From: Metabacillus sediminilitoris
GTDB lineage: Bacteria > Bacillota > Bacilli > Bacillales > Bacillaceae
Direction of reading: 5' to 3'
NCBI RefSeq assembly: GCF_009720625.1
Contig: NZ_CP046266.1
Location: forward strand, 441,501-505,500
DNA: 64,000 nt
Under the pieces are notes generated by a model. The model was not told the DNA's origin. It ran no database searches and saw only the letters and a list, made by a program, of their open reading frames with translations. Positions 34,173-42,571 of the stretch are shown here, in pieces (the stretch's first letter is position 1; each line of letters begins with the position of its first letter). Made by a program: the position numbers and the translations under genes.

Positions 34173-34195
34173 AATATTAATAAATTATTAATATT
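34173..34195. promoter_or_regulatory. 23-bp palindrome before the symporter operon
   Basis: AATATTAATA and TATTAATATT are perfect 10-bp arms around AAT, 36 bp ahead of the DUF3311 gene. AT-rich, so possibly accidental, but the position fits an operator. Confidence 0.4.
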
Positions 34196-34230
34196 CTGAA
34201 ATATCATTATTTAAAAGAGGGGGAATATAT

Positions 34231-34434
34231 ATGGGAAAAAAATTCATAAAAATAACCTTAGTCGTTTTGCCTTTTATACTTATGCTAGGAGCATTACCAT
34301 TTGTAAATCGAATTGATCCTATTATTTTTGGTTTGCCATTTCTTCATTTTTGGCTCTTTTTAGGAATGCTTATCACTCCAATTTGTACGTATGTAATTTA
34401 TCGATTACAAAAATCAGAGGGGAGTATTGAATGA
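34231..34434 (+). CDS. DUF3311 small membrane protein (YhjC-like)
   Basis: A 67-residue protein with two membrane segments (about residues 7-27 and 36-58). Proteins of this DUF3311 type are regularly encoded just ahead of a sodium:solute symporter, like B. subtilis yhjC-yhjB, and probably form a small subunit. Its stop overlaps the symporter start (ATGA), so the two are translationally coupled. AGAGGGGGA lies before the ATG. Confidence 0.85.
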   Translation: MGKKFIKITLVVLPFILMLGALPFVNRIDPIIFGLPFLHFWLFLGMLITPICTYVIYRLQKSEGSIE

Positions 34435-35912
34435 TGCAAGGTAATTTAACAGCTTTGTTAATCACAAGTTTCATTGTTTTATCAGTTGTTTTAATCGGAT
34501 TTATTGCTGGACGAAATAAAGCGAATAGAAGCTCTGTGGAAGAGTGGTCTGTTGGTGGCAGACGATTTGGACCATTACTAGTTTGGCTTTTAGTAGGTGC
34601 TGATTTATATACGGCTTATACTTTTTTAGGTTTAACTAGTACAGCCTATTCAGGCGGGAGTCTTGCTTTTTTTGCGATTCCTTATACCATTATTGCTTTC
34701 TTTACTTCTTATTTCTATCTTCCGAAGCTTTGGGAAGTTTCTAAAAATCGTAAGTTAACAACACTTGCGGATTATGCAAAGGAAAGATTTGATAGTAAAT
34801 TTTTATCTTTATTAATCGCAATAGTTGGTGTCTTAATGTTAATCCCTTATATTGATTTACAGTTAGCTGGGATTCAAGATACGCTAACAGTAGCTGGGAC
34901 AGGGTTTATTAATGTTAAAGTCGTTGTTATTATATCGTTCTTATTAGTAGCACTTTATACATTCTTTAGTGGTATTAAAGGGCCAACCTATACAGCTATA
35001 ATAAAAGATATTTTAGTGTGGGTTATTATGTTATTCCTGGTTGTATCACTTCCAATCATACATTTTGGAAGTTGGGGTTCAATGATGGATAAACTCGTGG
35101 CAGAATCTCCTCAGCTACTAACCATCCCTACTACAGGGCCAAAAGGTTTTCCATGGTTTATCACAGCATCATTAGTTTCAGGATTGGCGTTATTTATGTG
35201 GGCTCATGCTGCAACAGGCGTATTTACCGCTAAAAATGCTGATGCGCTTCGAAAAAATGCAATCTTTTTGCCATTTTATAATATTGTTTTGATTCTTGTT
35301 ATATTCCTGGGTTTTGTTGCATTTCATATATTGCCAGAAGGAAGCGATCCTCGTTTCGCATTATTAAATTTAATTCAAATGTCTTACGGTGGTGTTGTTC
35401 AAGGACTAGCATATTCTACAATTGCACTAGCTTCGCTTATTCCTTGTTCCATTATGGCGATTGGTGCTTCAAACCTGTTTGCGAATAATATTTATCGCGA
35501 TTTTATTAATCCAAAGGTAAAACCAGAAAAATTAACGATGATTACCCGTTCAATGGTATTTGTCGTTATTGGACTAGCTTTAATTTTTGGGATGCTATTC
35601 CCGACAGCACTTGTATCTCTTCAGCTTCTTGGTGTTTCTGGAATGGTTCAAATTTTCCCAGCAATTGTCTTTAGTCTGTTCTGGAGAAAACAAACGAAAG
35701 AGGCTACAATAATAGGCTTAATCGTTGGACTAATTGTTACCTTTACTGTATACGCAACAGGAAAATCCTTCGGTATCTATGAAGGTTTCTGGGGATTACT
35801 CGCAAATATCATAACACTTGTGGTTCTAAATCCTATTTTTGTTAAGAAGACAATGCAAAAAACTAATCCAGTCATCAATCAATTGTTTCCGAACAACAAG
35901 TCTCACATATGA
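34431..35912 (+). CDS. Sodium:solute symporter (SSS family, YhjB-like)
   Basis: A 493-residue transporter with about 13 membrane segments. SSS family features include SVEEWSVGGRRFGPLLVWLL near the N-terminus, GADLYTAYTFLG, and the central KGPTYTAIIKDILVWVIMLF region. With its DUF3311 partner it resembles B. subtilis YhjB and the short-chain monocarboxylate/pyruvate transporters, which makes a carboxylate the best guess. A second ATG one codon in (34434) is possible. It is followed by a 518-bp gap. Confidence 0.9.
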   Translation: MMQGNLTALLITSFIVLSVVLIGFIAGRNKANRSSVEEWSVGGRRFGPLLVWLLVGADLYTAYTFLGLTSTAYSGGSLAFFAIPYTIIAFFTSYFYLPKLWEVSKNRKLTTLADYAKERFDSKFLSLLIAIVGVLMLIPYIDLQLAGIQDTLTVAGTGFINVKVVVIISFLLVALYTFFSGIKGPTYTAIIKDILVWVIMLFLVVSLPIIHFGSWGSMMDKLVAESPQLLTIPTTGPKGFPWFITASLVSGLALFMWAHAATGVFTAKNADALRKNAIFLPFYNIVLILVIFLGFVAFHILPEGSDPRFALLNLIQMSYGGVVQGLAYSTIALASLIPCSIMAIGASNLFANNIYRDFINPKVKPEKLTMITRSMVFVVIGLALIFGMLFPTALVSLQLLGVSGMVQIFPAIVFSLFWRKQTKEATIIGLIVGLIVTFTVYATGKSFGIYEGFWGLLANIITLVVLNPIFVKKTMQKTNPVINQLFPNNKSHI

Positions 35913-36430
35913 AAACACGGAAAGGCGCTTAAAATAGTGACCACCGAAAGGATCAAATCTAATGGCTATTAGCAAATGACGTAATCTGACTAAAAAGGAA
36001 AAATGGTATTCTCTAAAATACTAGATTAATATTCCATTAACAATATTTGTGCGTTCCAGCAGTAGTTAGGTGGTTATGGAGTGTGTTGCCACATACACTC
36101 TGGGTCTCGTAGATGCTTTTAAAAGTGTAACCCAAAAATAAATATTTCTCAGTAAAAATAAACATTTCCGATTTAGACTCGGTTTTCGGTAAAATAAACA
36201 TATGGGAAATAGTCATTTTAATATGTTCTTTCTTTACGTGTTTTAAAAAGAAGGGTGATAATCCACTAATAAAGAGAGTAAAGTCTACATGACTTTTTTA
36301 GATGTTAATTCACAATATCCAAGAAATATAATAAAAACCTTCCTTTTTGGAAGGTTTTTTATTTAGTACCTTTCCCCGAATGATAACGAGGAAAGGGTAA
36401 GATTGTATGAAAGAAAAGAATGACAATCGT
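35913..36430. other. Gap of 518 bp without a gene
   Basis: The gap contains a short set of AAAATAAA(C/T)ATTTC copies (36134, 36154, 36190, irregularly spaced), a hairpin at 36333-36360, and the dyad CCTTTCC/GGAAAGG (36369-36396). No coding region is convincing. Confidence 0.6.
36333..36360. terminator. Terminator of the SulP operon
   Basis: AAAAACCTTCC/GGAAGGTTTTT with a 5-base loop; runs of A and T on both sides. It lies about 70 bp beyond the SulP stop in the leftward direction. Confidence 0.85.
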
Positions 36431-38188
36431 TTATGTCAATCCCAGCTCCTGTTTTCTATTCTGCTTCATAACGGAAGGCTTAGGAGCTTGTTGTGAGAGT
36501 GTTGTACATTCCTCAAAAGAAAATTGTTTACAGCCTTTACAACGTCCAACATCTAATTTCGATAGAGCTTTATTAATTGCATCACCTGTATGGGAAAAAA
36601 AATGTTCCTCACCAATTATTTGATAAAAACCCGTTCGCTCAAATAATTCTTTTGGCTGATGCTGGAGACCGGAAATCAACACTTGTTGGTTTTTGGACTT
36701 GATTTGTTTCACAATGGTAGTGAGAAGTGCTTCCCCCGATGTATCTATAAATGAAACTTTACTCATTCTTAATAGGAGAATTTTCGGTTTAGAACGAAGA
36801 ATTTTCTCTAGTTCTTCCTCAAATCTTTCCGTCGATCCAAAGAATAATGGTCCCTCTAGGGTATAAATGTTAATTTGTGGACAGTTAGACCCTTGATAGA
36901 CCATTTCTGGTTTTACTTGCTTATCAATTGGGTCTGGTAAAACCTTTGACACTTTCAAAGTACGGCTCATTAGTCTAACAAAAGCGACAAGGGCTAAAAG
37001 TAAGCCGATCCCAACACCTGTTGTTAGGTCGATAAAAACGGTTAACAAGAAGGTAACGATTAATACTAGCGAATCCATTGTTTTCGTTTTTAAAATATGA
37101 GCAAATTCTTTGCGTTCGCTCATGTTCCACGCAACAAACATAAGAATAGGAGCCATACTCGCCAAAGGAATGGCCGAGGCATAAGGCGCTAGAATGACTA
37201 ATACAAGTAATACGACAATCCCATGTATCACTCCTGATAAAGGGGAGGCAGCCCCATTTTTAATATTTGTTGCTGTTCGAGCGATGGCACCAGTAGCTGG
37301 AATCCCTCCAAATAAAGGAGTGATCATATTCGCTAATCCTTGACCGATTAGCTCCTTATTACTGTTATGCTTACCGTTGGTCATGCCGTCTGCTACTAAC
37401 GCAGATAATAATGATTCAATTCCTCCAAGCATGGCAATAACTAACGCAGCAGGAAGGAGTTCAATGACTAGGCTACCAGTGATCTGAGGGAACTCAAAGG
37501 TAGGTAATTCATTAGGAATTGCTCCATAAGTCGATCCAATTGTTGCCACTTGATCTGGAAAGAACAAGGTAGCAAAAAGAGTTGATACAATCAATCCAAG
37601 CAGTGCACCAGGGATTTTTGTTATATATCTTGGAGCCAAAATGACAATAGCTAAACTTATAACAGCTACGAGAACACTGTAGATATTCACTGTATGTAAA
37701 TTCAATAAGATTTCTTTCATATTTAAAAGAAATGATTCTTCTTTCTTTAAGTTACTAAGTCCTAAAAAATTAGCAATTTGGCCAGAAAAGATAATCACTG
37801 CAATTCCAGCAGTAAAGCCAATGGTTACAGGCCGAGGGATAAACTTAATAAATCTTCCTAATTTGAACACACCCATAAGAAAAATCATGATACCTGCTAA
37901 AAAACCGGCAATCAACAATTTCTCGTATCCGAACTGCATGACGACTCCTAACAAAACCGGGACAAAGGCTCCAGTTGGGCCAGCTATTTGATATTTAGAT
38001 CCTCCAAAAAGAGAAACCATAATTCCAGCAATAATCGAGGTGTAAAGTCCATATTCAGGCCTAACCCCTGAAGCAATAGCAAAAGCCATTGCTAAAGGAA
38101 TAGCGACAATCCCAACTACCAACCCCGCAACGAGGTCTTTCTGAAAATGGCCTAAGTTGTATCCATCAAATCTTCTAGAAGAAATCAT
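36431..38188 (-). CDS. SulP family anion transporter with STAS domain
   Basis: A 585-residue protein with about 11-12 membrane segments, then a cytoplasmic STAS domain (about residues 440-550, with LLRMSKVSFIDTSGEALL). It shows the SulP features DLVAGLVVGIVAIPLAMAFA and KYQIAGPTGAFVPVLLG. The family moves sulfate or bicarbonate. It lies 16 bp after a beta-carbonic anhydrase gene in the same operon, which favours bicarbonate (BicA-like) uptake. The C-terminus has a short cysteine motif (RCKGCKQFSFEEC). AAAGGGAGGG precedes the ATG. Confidence 0.9.
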   Translation of the reverse strand: MISSRRFDGYNLGHFQKDLVAGLVVGIVAIPLAMAFAIASGVRPEYGLYTSIIAGIMVSLFGGSKYQIAGPTGAFVPVLLGVVMQFGYEKLLIAGFLAGIMIFLMGVFKLGRFIKFIPRPVTIGFTAGIAVIIFSGQIANFLGLSNLKKEESFLLNMKEILLNLHTVNIYSVLVAVISLAIVILAPRYITKIPGALLGLIVSTLFATLFFPDQVATIGSTYGAIPNELPTFEFPQITGSLVIELLPAALVIAMLGGIESLLSALVADGMTNGKHNSNKELIGQGLANMITPLFGGIPATGAIARTATNIKNGAASPLSGVIHGIVVLLVLVILAPYASAIPLASMAPILMFVAWNMSERKEFAHILKTKTMDSLVLIVTFLLTVFIDLTTGVGIGLLLALVAFVRLMSRTLKVSKVLPDPIDKQVKPEMVYQGSNCPQINIYTLEGPLFFGSTERFEEELEKILRSKPKILLLRMSKVSFIDTSGEALLTTIVKQIKSKNQQVLISGLQHQPKELFERTGFYQIIGEEHFFSHTGDAINKALSKLDVGRCKGCKQFSFEECTTLSQQAPKPSVMKQNRKQELGLT

Positions 38189-38204
38189 TTAGAATACCCT
38201 CCCT

Positions 38205-38801
38205 TTATATACTGTATATTTCATTGTTGCTAGAATGAACAGTGCTGTATCCATCTACGACGAGATCTAATTTACCTGTACCGGGATGGATGACCAATCC
38301 ATGAACGGCAATATGATTTGGCATTAACGGGTGATTTTTGATCATTTGAACACTATTTTTGACACTCTCCTCAACACATTGAAAACCTGTCAGCCATTTC
38401 GATAAATCAATACCGGCGTTTGTAAGTGTATTGATTCGCTCTTCGCTAACTCCTTTCTGCTTTGCTGCTTCAAGAAGTGGAGAAGAGTGAAGACCCACCA
38501 TCCCGCATTCATGATGTCCAATAACACATACTTCCTCAGCTTTTAGCTCATAAATAGCGACTAAGATGCTCCGCATAATACTGCCAAAGGGGTGAGAAAC
38601 AACTGCCCCAGCATTTTTAATCATTTTCACATCTCCGTTTCTTAACCCCATCGCTTTAGGAAGCAGTTCCACTAATCGTGTGTCCATGCATGTTAAAATA
38701 ACCGCCTTTTTATCTGGATATTTAGTTGTTTGAAACTCCTCATACTTGTTTTGATCGACAAATGTTTTGTTATAGTTAAGAACACTAGAAATAATCGTCA
38801 T
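38205..38801 (-). CDS. Beta-class carbonic anhydrase (YtiB-like)
   Basis: A 198-residue zinc enzyme that interconverts CO2 and bicarbonate. The zinc ligands are C38 (with D40-R42 of the catalytic dyad in TCMDTRL), H96 and C99 (GHHECGM). Closest in memory to B. subtilis YtiB. The ATG at 38801 lies eight bases after AAAGGAG; the frame is open to 38819. First gene of a two-gene unit with the SulP transporter, an arrangement seen widely for bicarbonate uptake. Confidence 0.92.
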   Translation of the reverse strand: MTIISSVLNYNKTFVDQNKYEEFQTTKYPDKKAVILTCMDTRLVELLPKAMGLRNGDVKMIKNAGAVVSHPFGSIMRSILVAIYELKAEEVCVIGHHECGMVGLHSSPLLEAAKQKGVSEERINTLTNAGIDLSKWLTGFQCVEESVKNSVQMIKNHPLMPNHIAVHGLVIHPGTGKLDLVVDGYSTVHSSNNEIYSI

Positions 38802-39570
38802 ATAATCGGCTCCTTTCAATTACCATTTTTTATCAAGAGGGTAGTACTCGTGAAGCGAAGGAATCTACTAAAAATAGCTTATGTACAAAAATCTGGATCT
38901 CTCGTATTTTTCTGCCTTATTAATCTCAGTTTTATGAACGCCACCCTAAAACCTCCTTTGTTTAAACTCAGGTTCCATCTTAAGAGTGCTAAATGATAAT
39001 AAAATGACAGGTAGATTAGAAATTAATAAAAGAACGATTAGAAATTGATGAGAAACGATTTCGATCTTTTTTACACAAAGTTCCAATTTGAACGTTGAAT
39101 GTCTCCACGAAAACTTGAAGCAGTCCAACAAAGGCTTTATTGATAGATCATTTTTGAATAAACACTTATTTAACATTTCTCCTTTCTAAGGATTGTAGAA
39201 GTAATTAATAATCTACTGAGTAAATTTGAAGAAACTGTGCAGTTTTTCTATTTCCCTTCTTTTTACCTAATTTTCAAAAAAGTGAATCGATAGTCTCAAA
39301 ATAGGGGTTATTCCCCAATTTTTCAAAAATATAGATTAATATTTAGGGTGAGTGATGTTACTTTATCTGACACCGAGATGCCGGGAAATATCAGCCTATG
39401 TTCTTGTTATAGAGGAAGTGGCAGCACTTATTGTCTACTAGTTAATAAAGTGAAAGGGAAAGAGCTACAGATCGTTTGAATGATGTATTCTTATTTTGTT
39501 TATAGCTCTCGTGTTCATGAACAGATAGGAAAGGTAAGTAAGAGAATGAAACGAACCTTGGGAGGTATTG
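38802..39570. other. Gap of 769 bp between divergent operons
   Basis: The gap holds the promoters of the carbonic anhydrase unit and of the two-component system. GATTAGAAATT is repeated at 39014 and 39036 (22 bp apart), weakly like the 21-bp arrays elsewhere. A leftward 76-codon frame at 38946-39176 has AAAGGAG only two bases from its ATG and is probably not a gene. Nothing else is clear. Confidence 0.55.
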
Positions 39571-40272
39571 ATGGAGAAGAGAATATTAGTCGTTGATGAT
39601 GAATGGAATATGAGAAATTTATTAAGGATCTATCTAGAGGAAGAATATGATGTTATAGAAGCGGAAGATGGCGTACAAGCGTTAGCTTTTATTTCTTCCA
39701 TACATGTTGATTTAATCATTCTAGACATTATGCTCCCCAACATGGATGGGTGGAAGATTTGTAAGGAAATTAGAAAAGAAAAGCATACCCCCATTCTTAT
39801 GCTTACAGCAAGAAATGAGTTAAAAGATAAGATTTATGGATTAGATATCGGGGCTGATGATTATTTAGAAAAACCATTTGAGCCTGAAGAGCTCATGGCC
39901 CGTATTAAGGCCTTATTGAGACGGTCTATTATTAATGAACACTATTCAGAAAATGCATTGATGTTTGGGGATCAATTCATCATCATAAAAACAGAAAGCA
40001 GGACGGTTTTCGTAAAAGGGGAGAAGGTAGATTTAACTCCTAAGGAATACGAATTACTTTATTTATTGGCGAATCAGCCTCAACGTGTGTTTACAAGAGA
40101 TTTATTGTTAGATGTTATTTGGGGAATGAGAGATATGAGAGATCTCAGAACTGTCGATTCTCATATTAAAAATATCCGCATTAAAGTAAAAGAACTAGCC
40201 TCTACATATAATCCAATTCAAACGGTGTGGGGTGTAGGTTATAAATTCAACCCGGTGGATGGCTCTTTATGA
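39571..40272 (+). CDS. OmpR/PhoB family response regulator
   Basis: A 233-residue DNA-binding regulator. Receiver domain: acidic pair D9-D10, phosphoacceptor D52 (IILDIMLPNMDG), and lysine in EKPFEPEEL (about 101). The winged helix is in the second half (KVDLTPKEYELLYLLA ... VDSHIKNIRIKVKEL ... VWGVGYKF). The gene overlaps the kinase gene by 4 bp. ATG at 39571 has GGGAGG five bases upstream; TTG at 39568 is an alternative. Targets are unknown; the divergent carbonic anhydrase/SulP operon is the nearest candidate. Confidence 0.93.
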   Translation: MEKRILVVDDEWNMRNLLRIYLEEEYDVIEAEDGVQALAFISSIHVDLIILDIMLPNMDGWKICKEIRKEKHTPILMLTARNELKDKIYGLDIGADDYLEKPFEPEELMARIKALLRRSIINEHYSENALMFGDQFIIIKTESRTVFVKGEKVDLTPKEYELLYLLANQPQRVFTRDLLLDVIWGMRDMRDLRTVDSHIKNIRIKVKELASTYNPIQTVWGVGYKFNPVDGSL

Positions 40273-41684
40273 AATGGAACAGTATTGTTTTTAAATTGGG
40301 GGCTACTATATTTATTATATTAATTAGCGTACTTTTACCACTGATTTATACCATTGACCGACTATTTTATAAAAGCTATTTAAGTGAAGCCCATTATCAA
40401 ATTAATCAATTAGCCGCTCAATATTCTAATTCCTTATCAAGTAGGGAAGATCTTGATTCGTTACAAGCTGTGGCAAATTTGACAAAGACGGAAATTTGTA
40501 TTATTGATCGGGAAGGGAAAATTTTATTTACTTCTAACGATGAAGCGTTTCATCAAGATACGCAAATTGAAAGAGAGCTAGTAGAAGAGGCCTATTCAAA
40601 AAAAGATACTCAAATTGAATATCATAACACCACTAATAATCTTAACTATTTTGTTTCAGGAAAACCCTTATATTTATCCAACCAAGAAGATGTTGGTCTA
40701 TTAGTATTCTCTAATGCCAAACATATAAAGAAATCAGTTCATGATATTGAGCTTTTATTGTGGGTCACTATGATTGGCGCTCTTTGTATGGCACTAGGTT
40801 TTACGTATATCGCTTCAAAGAAGCTTGCTTCACCATTATTGCAAATGGAAAAAGTGACAAGGGATGTTGCTAAGGGAAAGTTCTATAAGAAAGTCACCAT
40901 CTCTTCAAACGATGAGGTAGGTTCATTGGCTACAGCTATTAATGATTTAGGTCAAGAGCTAGAAAGATACAGAAATAGGCAGACGGAATTTTTTGCTAAC
41001 ATTTCTCATGATTTAAGAACCCCCATCTCCTATATAAAAGGTTATATACAGGTGCTTCAGGATGAATTATATAAAGATGAAAAAGAAAAGGATCTCTATT
41101 TATCGATCATTCTTGATGAAGCCAATCAATTGAATGTGTTGATCACGGACTTGTTTGAGTTATCAAAAATTGAAAGCGGGCAATTAGATCTACAACTTAA
41201 CTGGATTAATGTCCATGAATTGATTGAAAGCTGTCTCATAAAGGTAGCATTAAAAGCAAAAGAAAAAGAGATTCTCCTTCAAAAGGAACTAGATACAAAT
41301 ATTCCTTTTATTTTTTCAGATGGAGCTCGTTTAGAACAAATCCTAATGAACTTATTGGAAAATGCTATTCGCTACAACAAGTTGAATGGGCATATAAAAG
41401 TAAAAGGGGTGGTAGAGAAAAAGAAAGTACATCTTTTAATAGAGGATACAGGTGTTGGCATACCAGAAGAAGATCTTCCCTATATATTTGAAAGGTTTTA
41501 TAAGGTTGATAAATCCCGATCAAATAGAATAGGAAGCACAGGTCTAGGATTATCAATTGTCAAGCACCTTGTTTTACTATTAGAGGGAGAAATAAAAGTA
41601 AAAAGCACACTACATAAAGGAACAACCTTCTATATCGCACTCCCATTTAATATAAGAGAAGGAATAAAAGATAAAGTGCTTTAA
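40269..41684 (+). CDS. Sensor histidine kinase
   Basis: A 471-residue membrane kinase. Two membrane segments (about residues 10-30 and 157-178) enclose an extracytoplasmic sensor domain of about 125 residues with a fold I cannot name. HAMP follows (about 180-232), then the phosphorylated H247 in NISHDLRTPISYI, and the ATP-binding domain with N (LLENAIRYN), DTGVGIPEEDL and STGLGLSIVKHL. It phosphorylates the regulator encoded just upstream; the ATGA overlap implies coupled translation. Signal unknown. Confidence 0.93.
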   Translation: MKWNSIVFKLGATIFIILISVLLPLIYTIDRLFYKSYLSEAHYQINQLAAQYSNSLSSREDLDSLQAVANLTKTEICIIDREGKILFTSNDEAFHQDTQIERELVEEAYSKKDTQIEYHNTTNNLNYFVSGKPLYLSNQEDVGLLVFSNAKHIKKSVHDIELLLWVTMIGALCMALGFTYIASKKLASPLLQMEKVTRDVAKGKFYKKVTISSNDEVGSLATAINDLGQELERYRNRQTEFFANISHDLRTPISYIKGYIQVLQDELYKDEKEKDLYLSIILDEANQLNVLITDLFELSKIESGQLDLQLNWINVHELIESCLIKVALKAKEKEILLQKELDTNIPFIFSDGARLEQILMNLLENAIRYNKLNGHIKVKGVVEKKKVHLLIEDTGVGIPEEDLPYIFERFYKVDKSRSNRIGSTGLGLSIVKHLVLLLEGEIKVKSTLHKGTTFYIALPFNIREGIKDKVL

Positions 41685-41823
41685 AAAATCTGCACGTAAT
41701 GATTTTGCCTTCTCTTTCTTAAGATATATGATCGTATTAATCATAGGGATCTAGATTAAGAAATCAGTAAAACTTGAATATACCCAGGTTGTGTTTTAGT
41801 TGGATCTGTTGACACAGTCCAAA

Positions 41824-41914
41824 CATGTAGAGTGCTATTCACTACATGTAAGACAAGAATAATATGAGATGCATCAGTGAGGAAAGAGCCTTTCTATTTA
41901 GAGAGGCTCTTGTT
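41824..41914 (+). ncRNA. Structured element B, possible small RNA with terminator
   Basis: The second copy of the block at 33962, beginning CATGTAGAGTGCTATTCACT. Here ACATGTAG and CTACATGT form a perfect dyad (41823-41849). It is followed by AAAGAGCC...GGCTCTT, a terminator of different sequence from that of copy A. A TTGACA lies just upstream (41809-41814). It sits 140 bp after the histidine kinase gene. Confidence 0.45.
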
Positions 41915-41917
41915 GTA

Positions 41918-42091
41918 TTACGGACAGTTGTCAGAAGATCCCACAGTACGGAAGTAGTTCAATTTCTGGCATAGAGGAGCCCTTCCTGATGTTATATATA
42001 TAAGACCTGTTTCAAGATTAATATTTAGATATCTTAATCCAGGGAATTCCCCTCTTCCTAGTTTTGTATGAATAGGTAATGATTGAATTTT
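41918..42091 (-). pseudogene. Possible gene remnant
   Basis: A leftward frame open for 57 codons without a start codon reads like protein (LPIHTKLGRGEFPGLRYLNI then ETGLIYITSGRAPLC). No ribosome binding site exists and the frame is preceded by a stop. Probably a fragment of a lost gene; family unknown. Confidence 0.3.
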
Positions 42092-42194
42092 CTAACACCA
42101 TTTGGGAAAATGATAATGGACTAGTCACACTTAATTCGTATCTAAAGGGAAATATTAACTTTTATATAGTATGAACGCAAAAGGGGGATATACG

Positions 42195-42485
42195 ATGAAA
42201 ATAGTTATTAAAGAAATGAAGTTAAAGGAGAAGAACAGAAAAAAGAGATGGGCATGGACTTGTAAGATTTGTGGTGAAAAAGTATCTCTTGATAGTGGTG
42301 ATACATATTATGAAGTAAAAGGAATCGATGGAATTGGAGTAAAAAGCAGAATAATATTTAATAGAACATGTTCCTATGAATGTGCAAAGAAATATGAAAG
42401 AGATATAGCAGAAATGGTCTCTTTAGAGCGTAAATATGGGAAAAAAGGGGTAAATCTACAAACGCAATTCACTAATAATAAGTGA
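42195..42485 (+). CDS. Small Cys4 zinc-finger-like protein
   Basis: A 96-residue very basic protein (MKIVIKEMKLKEKNRKKRW at the start). Two cysteine pairs, TCKICGEK and RTCSYECAKKY, spaced by about 35 residues, suggest a treble-clef zinc site. No family is recognised; nucleic-acid binding is a fair guess from charge and fold. AAGGGGGA lies eight bases before the ATG; the frame is open back to 42171. A strong bidirectional terminator follows. Confidence 0.65.
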   Translation: MKIVIKEMKLKEKNRKKRWAWTCKICGEKVSLDSGDTYYEVKGIDGIGVKSRIIFNRTCSYECAKKYERDIAEMVSLERKYGKKGVNLQTQFTNNK

Positions 42486-42498
42486 AAAGGTAAAAATA

Positions 42499-42548
42499 TA
42501 AAGTGAACCACTCATGCAGTCTTGCTTGCATGAAAGTGGTTCACTTTA
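42499..42548. terminator. Bidirectional terminator
   Basis: TAAAGTGAACCACT and AGTGGTTCACTTTA (14-bp perfect arms), with an inner CATGCA/TGCATG helix. It lies between the convergent zinc-finger gene and dbpA. Confidence 0.85.
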
Positions 42549-42571
42549 GAAATGGTAACTAACTACTATTA

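Noticed and set aside
36134..36200. Three AAAATAAA(C/T)A copies.
   Set aside because: Spacings of 20 and 36 bp are irregular and the motif is simple AT-rich sequence.
39014..39062. GATTAGAAATT repeated with 22/21-bp spacing.
   Set aside because: Only two good copies and an irregular period; not enough to call a third array.
38946..39176. Leftward 76-codon frame with AAAGGAG upstream.
   Set aside because: The site is only two bases from the ATG, the sequence is low-complexity hydrophobic, and nothing protein-like is recognised.
39361..39480. Short cysteine-containing frame MPGNISLCSCYRG before the two-component genes.
   Set aside because: No ribosome binding site, 34 codons, no similarity recognised.
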